Of a stretch of 64,000 nucleotides of DNA, positions 44,201-52,875 are shown piece by piece. The notes below the pieces were generated by a model. It saw only the letters and a program-made list of their open reading frames with translations, had not been told where the DNA came from and did not search any database. Within the stretch, counting starts at the first letter, position 1. Each line of letters starts with the position of its first letter. The DNA comes from Coprococcus sp. (lineage in GTDB: Bacteria > Bacillota > Clostridia > Lachnospirales > Lachnospiraceae): assembly GCA_017935345.1 (NCBI GenBank), contig JAGBHU010000042.1, positions 124,001-188,000 on the forward strand, read 5' to 3'. The position numbers were made by a program, and so were the translations under genes.

Positions 44201-46404
44201 GAATTATCCCATACTATATTATTCAGCCTCCAGCCATAGCTTGAAACATTACCAAGCAGACACTCTTCACCGCTTGCATCCGTATATTCAAGCTCCGCAT
44301 GTTCATCTATAAATGCATAGAGCTGTTCAAATAATTTCGTTACCTGCTTCGCCGATACGTTAAAAAACCTTCTGCACACCGAAACATCCGCCTGAAACGG
44401 AACATTCGGAACGGAAGAATCCGCATTGTATAACCCATACCCTTCTTCCTTCAATATGGCGTCCGCTCCACCCTGTCCACACAGCTCCTCTATCAGTATC
44501 TGTTCTTCGCCTGTCGGCTCTTCAATTTCCTGAACCATTGATATCAGAGACTTTGCAAATTCATCATCTGCCTTTTGCTTTCTTGTTCTGATAAGGTCCA
44601 GTCCTGCCAGCCTGATAAGACTTGTCTCAGAAGCAATCAAGCGCTCTATTGAGGTCTTCAGTCCTTCATCATCACGCAGATTCAGAAGCGTTATGGCATT
44701 TTGTCTGATGCCCTCGTTTTTAAAGCGCAGGAAGCCTTCTATTACCTGATATTCTTCCTCTGTCAGCGTTACCTTCTTCTGCGCAATCAATTCTTTGAGA
44801 AGCTTCAGCGCCTCTTCCCTGCTGCCCGTCTCTTTTGAAGCAACATACTCAATCAATGCCTTGCGCTGCGTTTCCGTTTTTGGCTCATGGAGATGTACAA
44901 CAATATGTCTTGCCCTTGAATAATAGTCATTATTCAAATCGTCAAATCGGATGCAGACATAATCACGCAGCTCATTGTCATCCAGCATCTCCGCAATCAG
45001 GCTCATACGAAGGAGTAAATCATGCTTGGAAAGAGCCACTCCATACCAAGGGAACACCAACGGACGATATTCCACCTTTTTCTTCTTCATTCCCTCATAT
45101 ATTTCCTTTAACAGATGGAAATGCGCCTCTGCCTGCTCCTTAGAATGAAATAAATATTCAATCGGCACATATTTCTTTTTATGCTCATTCTCTATCGCCT
45201 TACACAAATCGAAAATATAATTATCGGCTGCTGCCATATATGTCGGCATATATGCTGCTGCCAGCTCTAAATCATCATGATATTTTTCCATGACTTCCAG
45301 CGCGGTCTCTTTGGTAATGGCAGGATTTTCAAATGACAAATTATAATATGACATGGCAAGAAGCTGTACTCTGTTATTTCTGTCAATAATGTTCCGCATC
45401 TCAGCTATGGCATCACGGACCTCATAAAAGCCCAGACTCCACAAACCCATAACGATATGTACCGCATCCTCTGACTGTACAAATGCCTCCGCCTGCTTTC
45501 TGTCTCTAACGGAAAGAATGATATCCTCCAACACCTTGCCTGTAATTCTGTCCATATTCTCTTCATTGCATATACCTGTCCATGTAGCGATGGCACGCTT
45601 GACCGCTGCAAATCGTGTCAGATTGTTGTCCTTTATGACATCAAGAATCACAAAGAACGCCTCTGCCGTTCCGCAATCAGCATTTTCACAGATTACCTGA
45701 CGGACTCCCTCCGAAAGTCTTGCCGCCAAAAGGAATTTCCCTAACAGCTCATGAAGCCCGGCATCCGAAGCCTTCACTACGGCTCTTATCAGCCATGCGG
45801 TTACAACGACGGTATTATTTTCACTTAAGAACATTTCCCTGACAGCTTCTATGACCGCCTGATCCCCTGCATCTATTCTGGCTGCAAATATCTCATCAAA
45901 CTTTTCATTGCTTACGGCTGTCATATAATTACTGTTATACTTTAAGTCTACCAGCTCCTCTGACATTTCATCACGCAAAAAACACGTCATATGATTGATT
46001 CCACACTCATATATGGAAAATGAATAATATGCTTTCATCAGCATAAACGCATCCTTTACATGAGGTCCATAATCTGCTGTTCTGACACTACGTCTGTAAC
46101 GGCTTCTTGCATACTGAAACTGGTTGCATTTATCCAGCATATCGTAATAATCATTTCTGAATTCCCTTGGAACAAACAGCTCCACGATTTTCTTATAGTT
46201 CTTCTTCATCCATTCAGACAGACTCTCCACTTCCGTATTCTCTTCTACGATACTGTCCAAGGTCTCCCCTCTGCCGGCAAATATATCCTCTATGAGCTGT
46301 CTGTTATTCTTTGACAGCAACGTCAATGCCAGTTTGTTTTTCTTCTCCCATTTTTCCTTGTACTTATCCGCAAGCGCCTTTCTTGATTTGTAATCAAAAT
46401 CCAT
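41275..46404 (-). CDS. DUF4132 domain giant protein
   Basis: A 1709-residue soluble protein with no signal peptide or membrane helix. The C-terminal 200 residues match the DUF4132 (MolR/YehI) pattern: HPFDLYHQGVWTDYQKLFFD, AYSVHLGSG-like VHLGSGVVHKIGG, and the end FLPFIDEDPKTAEIMSKVLL. The N-terminal 1100 residues look like helical repeats (for example ALLNLRDDEGLKTSIERLIA and LIRLAGLDLIRTRKQKADDE, a HEAT-like pair). Function is unknown; E. coli relatives have been loosely tied to molybdate control and stress. It follows the 137-residue gene by 24 bases. The start has AAGGGGG upstream. Base use is like its neighbours, so no sign of recent transfer. Confidence 0.88.
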   Translation of the reverse strand: MDFDYKSRKALADKYKEKWEKKNKLALTLLSKNNRQLIEDIFAGRGETLDSIVEENTEVESLSEWMKKNYKKIVELFVPREFRNDYYDMLDKCNQFQYARSRYRRSVRTADYGPHVKDAFMLMKAYYSFSIYECGINHMTCFLRDEMSEELVDLKYNSNYMTAVSNEKFDEIFAARIDAGDQAVIEAVREMFLSENNTVVVTAWLIRAVVKASDAGLHELLGKFLLAARLSEGVRQVICENADCGTAEAFFVILDVIKDNNLTRFAAVKRAIATWTGICNEENMDRITGKVLEDIILSVRDRKQAEAFVQSEDAVHIVMGLWSLGFYEVRDAIAEMRNIIDRNNRVQLLAMSYYNLSFENPAITKETALEVMEKYHDDLELAAAYMPTYMAAADNYIFDLCKAIENEHKKKYVPIEYLFHSKEQAEAHFHLLKEIYEGMKKKKVEYRPLVFPWYGVALSKHDLLLRMSLIAEMLDDNELRDYVCIRFDDLNNDYYSRARHIVVHLHEPKTETQRKALIEYVASKETGSREEALKLLKELIAQKKVTLTEEEYQVIEGFLRFKNEGIRQNAITLLNLRDDEGLKTSIERLIASETSLIRLAGLDLIRTRKQKADDEFAKSLISMVQEIEEPTGEEQILIEELCGQGGADAILKEEGYGLYNADSSVPNVPFQADVSVCRRFFNVSAKQVTKLFEQLYAFIDEHAELEYTDASGEECLLGNVSSYGWRLNNIVWDNSLKTHERFPFPELWREFYDTYVKNPNALISMYISCLAETTSEMEKEQTATCIYHEKMIFGDMNSDFIRPASKYTGGYNNGIKTVILCMMSMNDISIPREVGKQAAAYAALEIPKDALWYDYDKSYKGRRWKDYEGISFANSPRFAELINVLKWNTDEEFKETFLLLYQLDMKNAIWERQNQQRDVYYGSSSRNQNFLNMYYYVKAYTMGIIAEEMVYKAAFEITGIRNAVIELGVFMKDKLTRYERIQLQGFVGEEESDREDVFWRAGVKIYKRIIDTILNVELKRGDSETIFSRTAMSIHKVYGMDRLIAILKALGKSTLDRKGYYHYYGCNFGKKEVLSHLLAVCEPVHGDTGEKLKAAAKENKISEERLIEVAMYAPQWLDIVEECLGYSGLKSGCYYFMAHMNESFDDKKAAMIAKYTPLSKEELNGGCFDVKWFYEAYEELGEKLFDKLYNSAKYISDGSKHSRARKYADAALARVTVAELETAISDKRNKDLLMSYGIIPVKDTEDILHRYEFLQKFLKESRQFGAQRRASEASAVSYALKNLATSAGYSDETRLILAMETELVKGNMQYFDGMDIEGCNIRIVTDDMGKSSLCFEKNGKKLKSVPAALKKNEQYLEIKTFYDKLKAQYSRTVAMFEASMEDRDAYSFGELVMLCENPVTKRIVENLVYITDGEKIGIITDSCYMDVSGNPIAIDKTTKLRIAHPFDLYHQGVWTDYQKLFFDRNRKQGIKQPFKQVFRELYVKLPEEQDKESSLMFAGNQIQPKKTVACLKGRRWIADYEEGLQKVYYKDDIIACIYAIADWFSPADVEEPVLEWVTFTDRKTYKPIKIGDVPDIIYSEVMRDVDLAVSVAHAGGVDPETSHSTVEMRRVILAFNLELFGLHNVAFEKNHAIIEGKRGKYSVHLGSGVVHKIGGHQINIVAVQGSKRSKIFLPFIDEDPKTAEIMSKVLLFAEDDKIKDPYIMEQIMR

Positions 46405-46428
46405 GCTTTACCCCCTTATATCTGCTTT

Positions 46429-46842
46429 CTACCACATCCTGCCTGCCAGCATTGTAAGCCTGACAAATGTCAGTTCCGTATCATCTTTTACCGTTATCTC
46501 CTCTTCCAGCGTTTCCGTCTTCCTGTCACCAACAAACAAAACCACGATGCCATCCTCATAACATTGCAACGCATTCTCTATTGCTTCGTCCGGCTTTGGC
46601 TTTTTCTCGCCATAATTTACCCCAAAGCCTATTTTTCCTGTGGCTGACTTGTTACTGATTTCTTCCTTACCCAGAACCTTCAGCAACTCTCCGTTTTCCT
46701 TTCGACTGTTATATTCTCTTACACAATACCGCACCATATAGGTCAGAAGCTCCCTTACCGTGGAAAGCGATTCTTCACATGGAATGGTTATCGTGTTTAT
46801 TTTGCCTTTTCCCTTCGTAATTCCTTTGATATTGACCTTCAT
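46429..46842 (-). CDS. Uncharacterised 137-residue partner of the DUF4132 protein
   Basis: A small soluble protein that I do not recognise. It starts with a likely beta hairpin (MKVNIKGITKGKGKINTITI) followed by a long helix (LSTVRELLTYMVRYCVREYN), the order seen in ubiquitin-like beta-grasp folds; the end LTFVRLTMLAGRMW is strand-like. This fold idea is an impression only. Cys residues are few and there is no catalytic motif. It starts after CGGGGGCAGG and is followed by the DUF4132 gene 24 bases on, so the two are probably co-transcribed and may interact. Confidence 0.7.
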   Translation of the reverse strand: MKVNIKGITKGKGKINTITIPCEESLSTVRELLTYMVRYCVREYNSRKENGELLKVLGKEEISNKSATGKIGFGVNYGEKKPKPDEAIENALQCYEDGIVVLFVGDRKTETLEEEITVKDDTELTFVRLTMLAGRMW

Positions 46843-47000
46843 ATCCTGCCCCCGATAACTTTATAATCCTATATAAAATTTTACTATTCCGGCTTATATT
46901 TATCAATCCCTGATTCGCCTTAATCTTATTTAAAAAGAGACAATTATGGTGTACAAGCTAAATGACAACACAGCGTTTTTAAATTCCATAAAATAAACTC

Positions 47001-47030
47001 TTGACACATTAAAGTTACAGGTATTAGAAT
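47001..47030 (+). promoter_or_regulatory. Promoter of thrS
   Basis: Perfect TTGACA, 18-base spacer, TAGAAT. It starts the T-box leader about 20 bases before the first stem. Confidence 0.8.
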
Positions 47031-47044
47031 ACCTTTAAAATCAT

Positions 47045-47397
47045 ATCGGCTGTGACGGGAACAGTAGGATAGCGTGACATATTCAGAGAAGCTTTCATTT
47101 GGTGGAAGAAGGCTATATAGATGTTATTTGAAGACCATCCCTGAGCTGTTTATTGGAAATGAAGCTTGTTTAAACTTAATAAACGAAAAATATACAAAAG
47201 TCGTTTTACAGAAATTAAGCTATATATAAGCTTCAAATTATAATAAACCGTTGATTACGTTATAATCTTATGAGTGTCTTTTCAAAATCATCTGATATGC
47301 CTGTCGGCATATTCCGATTGAACGAAAAGGAAAAAGGGTGGAACCGCGAATTGATGAATCGTCCCTGATATGGCAGATGCTGTATCAGGGACTTTTT
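47045..47397 (+). promoter_or_regulatory. T-box riboswitch, Thr specifier
   Basis: A leader of about 350 nt with GGTGGAAGAAGG-type stem I, specifier ACC (47134-47136) in GAAGACCATCC, the canonical AAAAAGGGTGGAACCGCG (47331-47348) and terminator GTCCCTGATA/TATCAGGGAC plus five T (47361-47397). Uncharged tRNA-Thr should permit thrS transcription. Confidence 0.94.
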
Positions 47398-47517
47398 AAT
47401 TGGCAGACAAATATTACGAATCACTTTGATACAAACAAATGCTTATACAATGCGGTTTCTATCGCATTACCACACATTTCAAGCTTTATCATATTTTAAA
47501 TGAAAGGAAAACGTATT

Positions 47518-49488
47518 ATGAAAATCACATTAAAAGACGGCTCTGTAAAAGAATATGCAGAGAAAATGGCAGTTATTGACATTGCAAAGGACATCAGCGA
47601 AGGTCTTGCAAGAGCTGCCTGCGTGGCAGAGGTAAACGGAGAGGTTGTTGACCTTAGAACAGTAATTGAGGATGACTGTACACTCAACATTCTGACATTT
47701 GACAGCGAAGAAGGAAAGCATGCTTTCAGACATACCGCATCACATGTTCTTGCCCAGGCGGTAAAGCATCTCTATCCTGATGCCAAGTGTACAATCGGAC
47801 CTTCTATTGAAAACGGCTTTTACTACGATTTTGATATGCCATCTCTTTCCAGAGAGGATTTGGACAAAATCGAAGCAGAAATGAAGAAAATCGTTAAGAA
47901 GGGGGATCCTATCACAAGATTTACATTGCCTCGTGCCGAAGCAATCAAATTTATGGAGGAAAAGGGTGAGCCTTATAAGGTTGAGCTTATCAATGACCTT
48001 CCTGAGGATGCAGAAATCAGCTTCTATGAAATGGGCGATTTCACGGACCTTTGTGCCGGTCCACACCTTATGAATTCAAAATATGTAAAATTCTTCAAGC
48101 TGACATCTTCATCAGGTGCTTATTGGAGAGGAAATGAAAAGAATAAAATGCTGACCCGTATCTACGGTACGGCATATACCAAGAAAGAAGATTTACAGGA
48201 AAGACTTGAGTATCTTGAGAACATCAAGCTTCGTGACCACAACAGACTTGGTCGTGAAATGGAGCTGTTTACGACGGTTGATGTCATCGGACAGGGACTT
48301 CCGCTTTTCATGCCAAAGGGTACAAAAATGATTCAGAAGCTCCAGAGATGGATTGAGGATTTGGAGGACTACGAATGGGGATATGTGAGAACAAGAACCC
48401 CACTTATGGCAAAATCAGACCTGTACAAGATTTCAGACCACTGGGGTCACTACAAGGAAGGCATGTTCCTTCTCGGCGAGGATGATGAGGACGAGAACGG
48501 TGTAAGTGCATCAGGCAAAGAAATCATGGCGCTTCGTCCTATGACATGTCCGTTCCAGTATTATGTATATAAGGCAACACAGCATTCCTATAAAGACCTG
48601 CCATACAGAATGGGCGAAACATCTACATTGTTTAGAAATGAGGACTCCGGAGAAATGCACGGTCTGACAAGAGTTCGTCAGTTTACGATATCTGAAGGTC
48701 ATCTTATCTGTACCCCGGAGCAGATAAAGGAAGAGTTCAAGAACTGTGCCGCTCTTGCAAAATACTGTCTTGAAACCTTAGGTGTTGAAGAGGATGTTAC
48801 CTACCGTATGTCCAAGTGGGACCCTGAAAATCCTGATAAATATCTTGGTACAGCCGAGGAATGGGATACTGTTCAGGATGCTATGCGTGAAATTCTTGAT
48901 GAAATTGGTCTTACTTATACGGAAGAAGCTGGCGAAGCTGCTTTCTACGGACCAAAGCTTGATATTCAGGCAAAGAATGTATATGGAAAAGAAGATACCA
49001 TGATTACGATTCAGCTCGACATGTTCCTTGCTGAACGATTTGATATGTACTATATTGATGCAAACGGTGAGAAGAAGAGACCTTACATCATCCACAGAAC
49101 ATCTATGGGCTGCTACGAAAGAACACTTGCATGGCTTACCGAGAAGTATGCGGGTGCATTCCCTACATGGCTCTGTGCCGAGCAGGTTCGTATCCTTCCT
49201 ATTTCAGACAAGTTCATTGATTATGCCAAAGACGTTAAAGCAGCACTGTTTCAGGCAGGCATCAGGGATGTAACTGTTGATACACGTTCAGAAAAGATTG
49301 GTTACAAGATACGTGAGGCTCGTCTTGACAAGCTTCCATACATGCTGGTTGTCGGTGCAAATGAAGCAGAATCAGGTACCGTATCAGCCCGCAAGCGTGG
49401 CAACGATGGTGACATGGGCTCTATGTCCATTGATGACTTTATTGCAATCATTAAGAAGGATATTGATACAAAGCAGTTACAGCCGTAA
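47518..49488 (+). CDS. thrS: Threonine-tRNA ligase
   Basis: A 656-residue class II synthetase that charges tRNA-Thr. It has a TGS domain (residues 1-60), an editing domain (HTASHVLAQAVKHLYPDAKC onward) and the catalytic core. Zinc ligands are expected at the Cys of RPMTCPFQYYVYK, the His of FTISEGHLIC and the His of IIHRTSMGCYERTLAWL. Motif 2 is RNEDSGEMHGLTRVRQF. The core differs from the common PMNCPGH form, suggesting a divergent clostridial type. The anticodon domain ends with YMLVVGANEAESG. I prefer the ATG at 47518 (GAAAGGA upstream) to the ATG at 47500. Controlled by a Thr T-box. Confidence 0.96.
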   Translation: MKITLKDGSVKEYAEKMAVIDIAKDISEGLARAACVAEVNGEVVDLRTVIEDDCTLNILTFDSEEGKHAFRHTASHVLAQAVKHLYPDAKCTIGPSIENGFYYDFDMPSLSREDLDKIEAEMKKIVKKGDPITRFTLPRAEAIKFMEEKGEPYKVELINDLPEDAEISFYEMGDFTDLCAGPHLMNSKYVKFFKLTSSSGAYWRGNEKNKMLTRIYGTAYTKKEDLQERLEYLENIKLRDHNRLGREMELFTTVDVIGQGLPLFMPKGTKMIQKLQRWIEDLEDYEWGYVRTRTPLMAKSDLYKISDHWGHYKEGMFLLGEDDEDENGVSASGKEIMALRPMTCPFQYYVYKATQHSYKDLPYRMGETSTLFRNEDSGEMHGLTRVRQFTISEGHLICTPEQIKEEFKNCAALAKYCLETLGVEEDVTYRMSKWDPENPDKYLGTAEEWDTVQDAMREILDEIGLTYTEEAGEAAFYGPKLDIQAKNVYGKEDTMITIQLDMFLAERFDMYYIDANGEKKRPYIIHRTSMGCYERTLAWLTEKYAGAFPTWLCAEQVRILPISDKFIDYAKDVKAALFQAGIRDVTVDTRSEKIGYKIREARLDKLPYMLVVGANEAESGTVSARKRGNDGDMGSMSIDDFIAIIKKDIDTKQLQP

Positions 49489-49572
49489 GAATTACCTGAC
49501 AGAATGGCAGAATAGATATCATTCATGATGGCATTCGATTCAGGGGGGTGAACCACCCTGCTAAAATGAAAT

Positions 49573-49620
49573 AAAAACAGAGAGTTAATCACTTTCCAAA
49601 GTGGTCAGCTCTCTGTTTTA
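49573..49620 (+). terminator. Terminator of thrS
   Basis: AAAACAGAGAG and CTCTCTGTTTT frame an inner ATCACTTT/AAAGTGGT helix; T residues follow. A small GC-rich hairpin (CAGGGGGG/CCACCCTG) lies at about 49541-49560 just before it. Confidence 0.88.
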
Positions 49621-49723
49621 CTGTCTGTGTTTTATTACGCAAAAAAACACCATTTTTGAAGGTTTGAATATAAAACCATTACCCATACTTCAATGCCGCT
49701 CACTTCCAGTAATTGAGGGAAAA

Positions 49724-50146
49724 TTATCGAAGTAACGGCATACTTCCGGTTAGCTTGTTTACTTTCTTCTTTGCCCCGCAAATCGCAATTCCAAAATAAT
49801 TTAAGTCAATTTCGGACACCGCTTTCATCTTCTCTATAAATTCATCATAGGTTTTGCAGCCTTGCGCTAAATCCGAAAAGTCAACTACAGTTAAATCTGA
49901 AAAATCCGGCTCGTAAAGTTTTTCCCGAATTGCTTTAATGCTTTCCACATTCCCCTTCAGGATAGGCACAGGAAATTCAATAATACCTAAATGCTCATTA
50001 CCCGTTTTATCGGTCACATCTACGCCAACTACTTCCGGCATTTTCTTTCCCAACGTAATTCCCATAATCGCTGCTGTATTTGCAATAATTCCTAACGGTA
50101 AATGCTCATCAATTACCATGACGCATTTTTCATTATGTAAGTCCAT
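49724..50146 (-). CDS. DUF2000 family protein
   Basis: A 140-residue single-domain protein covering DUF2000. Typical parts are [48 protein letters not shown] and [22 protein letters not shown]. The family fold relates to peptidyl-tRNA hydrolase-like proteins, but no function is established. It is the third gene after the AraC regulator and the broken EamA transporter, a common trio. It overlaps the EamA remnant by 14 bases and has its own AAAGGA before the ATG, so it may still be translated. Confidence 0.88.
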   Translation of the reverse strand: MDLHNEKCVMVIDEHLPLGIIANTAAIMGITLGKKMPEVVGVDVTDKTGNEHLGIIEFPVPILKGNVESIKAIREKLYEPDFSDLTVVDFSDLAQGCKTYDEFIEKMKAVSEIDLNYFGIAICGAKKKVNKLTGSMPLLR

Positions 50147-50602
50147 TTTTATTTTTCCTTTCTGTTTTATGCTCCGACAAGAATAATCCTATCAAAGTCA
50201 AAACCGTACCGATTCCTGCTAATAAAGTCAACTGTTCATGCAGAATTAGAACAGACGTAACGACAGTTATCACAGGAACCATATAAATATACACGCTTGT
50301 CTTTACTGCACCCAACTCTTTCACGGCAAAATTCCATGTTACAAAGCAAAGTGCAGAAGCCCCCAATCCCAGATACAAAATATTAAACAGATATGTCATA
50401 TTTGCAAAGCGGGATAAATCCGGCTGAAAGTCGAAAAAGAACAATGTCGGTATCATAAACAAAATCCCATAACAAAACGGAAAAAGAGAATTTCCACAGG
50501 CTGAAAATCCACTAACAGGATTTTGGTCGAGATAAAAGTTGTTCCCCATATCACAATCGTTAATAATGCTGCTAAATGTCCGACAGTTTTTTTACTCTCC
50601 AT
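50133..50602 (-). pseudogene. EamA/DMT transporter broken by an internal deletion
   Basis: The frame starting at ATG 50602 reads [20 protein letters not shown] and continues to [10 protein letters not shown], the first two helices of a drug/metabolite transporter, then stops at TGA. A second frame, shifted by one, takes over in the same few bases with [16 protein letters not shown] and runs through the last three or four helices ([20 protein letters not shown]). The intact family has about 290-300 residues; about 130-150 are missing. The two halves join at TATGGGATTTTG, which fits both sides, so a short-homology deletion plus frameshift is the likely cause. An in-frame remnant of 138 codons (start 50549) exists but would be non-functional. 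Confidence 0.85.
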
Positions 50603-50605
50603 GCA

Positions 50606-51436
50606 TCACTCACCGTCCTTATCCCTGTCGAAAAAAATGTCACGGTAAACGCCGGGAGTAAGCCCGATAAAGCTATTAAAATAATTGGTAAAATGACTTT
50701 GGTCCGAAAAGCCCGTCTGCATAGCGGCTTCTGCGGGCTGCATTCCATTTCCCAACAATTCCTTTGCTTTATTGATACGAATTGTTTCTAAATAGCGGTA
50801 CGGGGTGACACCTTTAGATTTTGTAAACGCCCGAAGCAAAGTAGATTTACTTAATCCGGCATAACGACATATCTGGTCTAAATAAATCCGTTCACTAAAA
50901 TGCTGCCGGATAAATTCACAGGCTTTTTCGATTTCCTGCCGGCACTCTGGCACACAGCTTTCAAAGGATTGTCCGTAATTCTGTATCAACGCAGAAATGA
51001 GGAATAACAGGCTTTCCTCTTTTCCAAACTCGGAAATACCATTCATTACCATTTCGTGAAGCGGGCGCAGATAACAGGTAATTTCATCATTATTAATGAC
51101 ATTTTTAGAAAAACCGGGAAGTTGCCATTTTCCAGTCACTTCTTCTGCTAAGTCAAGCATAATGCTTTTAGAGATATTAAAACCACGATAATCAAAAGTC
51201 CCATCGTCGCTTTGCACACAAGCATGATTATCTCCTGGATTGAAAAGAATAATATTTCCCCTCTCTATGCTGTATTCTTTGTTTCTGCATGATAAGATAC
51301 GCTGCCCGTCCTCAACAAATCCAATGACATAATACTCGTGGAAATGGTTCGGAAACGGCTGCCGGGTCCCTTCAAATCGGTAGGCTTCAATTCTCAATTC
51401 ATCATCATAGACTACCGTTTTTGTTTCTTTTTTCAT
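50606..51436 (-). CDS. AraC-family transcriptional regulator
   Basis: A 276-residue regulator. The N-terminal cupin-like sensor begins after MKKETKTVV and has FPNHFHEYYVIGFVEDGQRI. The C-terminal double helix-turn-helix shows ICRYAGLSKSTLLRAFTKSK, GVTPYRYLETIRINKAKELL and AAMQTGFSDQSHFTNYFNSF, the family signature. The ATG at 51436 follows AAGGAG at 8 bases; a longer frame from 51472 lacks this. The EamA remnant starts 3 bases after its stop, then DUF2000. It probably regulated that transporter; with the transporter broken, the unit may be decaying. Confidence 0.93.
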   Translation of the reverse strand: MKKETKTVVYDDELRIEAYRFEGTRQPFPNHFHEYYVIGFVEDGQRILSCRNKEYSIERGNIILFNPGDNHACVQSDDGTFDYRGFNISKSIMLDLAEEVTGKWQLPGFSKNVINNDEITCYLRPLHEMVMNGISEFGKEESLLFLISALIQNYGQSFESCVPECRQEIEKACEFIRQHFSERIYLDQICRYAGLSKSTLLRAFTKSKGVTPYRYLETIRINKAKELLGNGMQPAEAAMQTGFSDQSHFTNYFNSFIGLTPGVYRDIFFDRDKDGE

Positions 51437-51554
51437 GTGTTCTCGCTCCTTCTGCAAACATTGTACCGCCAAAAAAACGTAAAGTCTTGTAAAATATCTT
51501 CATTTTCTTTGGCATTTTCACATTTTTCTCCGTCGTAGGAAGTAAAGACAAACA

Positions 51555-51596
51555 GAAAAAAAGGTATAGCCCTTGTCATGGGACTATACCTTTTTA
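51555..51596 (-). terminator. Terminator overlapping the lipoprotein stop codon
   Basis: AAAAAAGGTATAG-CCC pairs with GGG-CTATACCTTTTT. Its left arm on the minus strand begins at the TAA stop of the lipoprotein gene; T-run follows. Confidence 0.85.
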
Positions 51597-52154
51597 GTGA
51601 AAGTATTGCATTTTCAAATCACGAAGCTGCTTTTTCTTATATTTTTCTTCTATATCACTAATTTTATTATCGGTCTTTCCGTCATTATATACTTTCTTTG
51701 AATTCTCATAAACCTTTATCGCCTCTGAATACTTATTTTCGTTCATATACTGTTCAGCATCCTCATCAACCGATTTTATATAATTTTCCTGTGCTATACT
51801 TAGTTCCTTTTTCGCCGCATTATAATTATCATCATTTCCTGATACCTTGCCATATCGTATCACAGCCGCTTCATAGTTACCGGAATCAAATGCTTTCTTA
51901 GCCTGTATGTAATTTTCTTTCGATTCCATCAGTGCAGCTAAAACCGACATTTGCTGCTCTATATAAGATGCATCTTTACTCTTGCTGCTATATTTTACCA
52001 AATCACTATATGCCTCCGCATAAGTTATCTGCTCTTTATTATATTGATTGATTACTTCATCGGCATTTTTATTGATTTCTTCTTGAGATGAACAGCCACA
52101 AAAGCATAACACAATCAATAGGATTGCCAATAGTATTGCTCCTGTTTTTTTCAT
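51594..52154 (-). CDS. Uncharacterised lipoprotein with coiled-coil/TPR-like repeats
   Basis: A 186-residue lipoprotein. The signal peptide KKTGAILLAILLIVLCFCGC ends with the lipobox FCGC. The rest is helical and rich in Lys, Glu, Asn and Tyr, with two or three repeats of the type FDSGNYEAAVIRYGKV and MNENKYSEAIKVYENS, typical of tetratricopeptide helices. I do not recognise a named family. The ATG at 52154 is chosen, since GGAAGG lies 8 bases before it; an ATG at 52160 is too close. It is alone on the minus strand, divergent to the small HTH gene. Confidence 0.8.
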   Translation of the reverse strand: MKKTGAILLAILLIVLCFCGCSSQEEINKNADEVINQYNKEQITYAEAYSDLVKYSSKSKDASYIEQQMSVLAALMESKENYIQAKKAFDSGNYEAAVIRYGKVSGNDDNYNAAKKELSIAQENYIKSVDEDAEQYMNENKYSEAIKVYENSKKVYNDGKTDNKISDIEEKYKKKQLRDLKMQYFH

Positions 52155-52407
52155 AAACATAGCCTTCCTTTCGCTTTAACCAATGTCAGAATATAGCAAA
52201 AGATATATTTCCTATCTTGTTGCCAAACTTCTATCCTACATATTTTTCTTGTCTTTTTATGTAAATACATCTCGATATTTTGGATTGTAACATATATTTT
52301 TAGTTTTATCAATCATAACAACATAAATTCCTATACGAATAAACAAAAACAATAATTATCATATTAAATAAAGTAAACGATTTTAACTGCATATATGAGG
52401 TGATAAA

Positions 52408-52734
52408 ATGGACAGCAATTTTATTAAAGAATGCATAACAGAATTAAGATTACAGAAAGGAATTTCTGAATATCAGATGAGCTATGACTTAGGACACAGC
52501 AGAGGGTATATTTACAATATATCTTCAGGAAAATGCCTGCCACCAATGAATGAATTTTTGGCAATTTGTGATTATTTTGGTATTACCCCTTCCGAGTTTT
52601 TTAACGAGAACCTGAAAAATCCCGGATTAATACAAAAAGCTATAGATGGCATGGAAAAATTGTCAGATGAGGATTTGCTTTTGATTTTAAATCTGATAAA
52701 CAGATTACTGAAAATGAATTCCCATGACGAATAA
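52408..52734 (+). CDS. Small HTH (XRE-type) transcriptional regulator
   Basis: A 108-residue protein. The N-terminal XRE helix-turn-helix is KECITELRLQKGISEYQMSY then DLGHSRGYIYNISSGKCLPP, ending PSEFF. The C-terminal 40 residues are a short helix that may mediate dimerisation (KLSDEDLLLILNLINRLLK). Target unknown. AGGTGAT precedes the ATG. It is divergent from the lipoprotein gene (gap about 250 bases, AT-rich) and 141 bases upstream of the glycosyltransferase gene, which has its own promoter, so control of either neighbour is only a guess. Confidence 0.85.
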   Translation: MDSNFIKECITELRLQKGISEYQMSYDLGHSRGYIYNISSGKCLPPMNEFLAICDYFGITPSEFFNENLKNPGLIQKAIDGMEKLSDEDLLLILNLINRLLKMNSHDE

Positions 52735-52803
52735 GAACCCCATCTTTTTTACACTGTATTTCGCCCAGACAATATATGCATTATTTCCCTACTCAGAAAC
52801 AAA

Positions 52804-52832
52804 TTGAATCTATGCCCGTTAAGCTGTATAAT
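52804..52832 (+). promoter_or_regulatory. Promoter of the GT2 gene
   Basis: TTGAAT, 17-base spacer, perfect TATAAT. Transcription would start around 52839, about 37 bases before the ATG. Confidence 0.8.
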
Positions 52833-52875
52833 AGACAAATAGAGAAACGGTTTTCAATTTATAGATGGAGAAAAT

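Larger units (their letters stand above)
46843..47517. promoter_or_regulatory. thrS promoter and T-box leader region
   Basis: This 675-base gap between the divergent 137-residue gene and thrS has no gene. The first 150 bases are AT-rich with no clear signal; then come the thrS promoter, the T-box leader and the terminator described separately. Confidence 0.7.

Noticed and set aside
50133-50549. Functional 138-residue small transporter
   Set aside because: The first 27 residues are out-of-frame sequence of the N-terminal half; the real N-terminus lies in another frame, so it is a pseudogene remnant.
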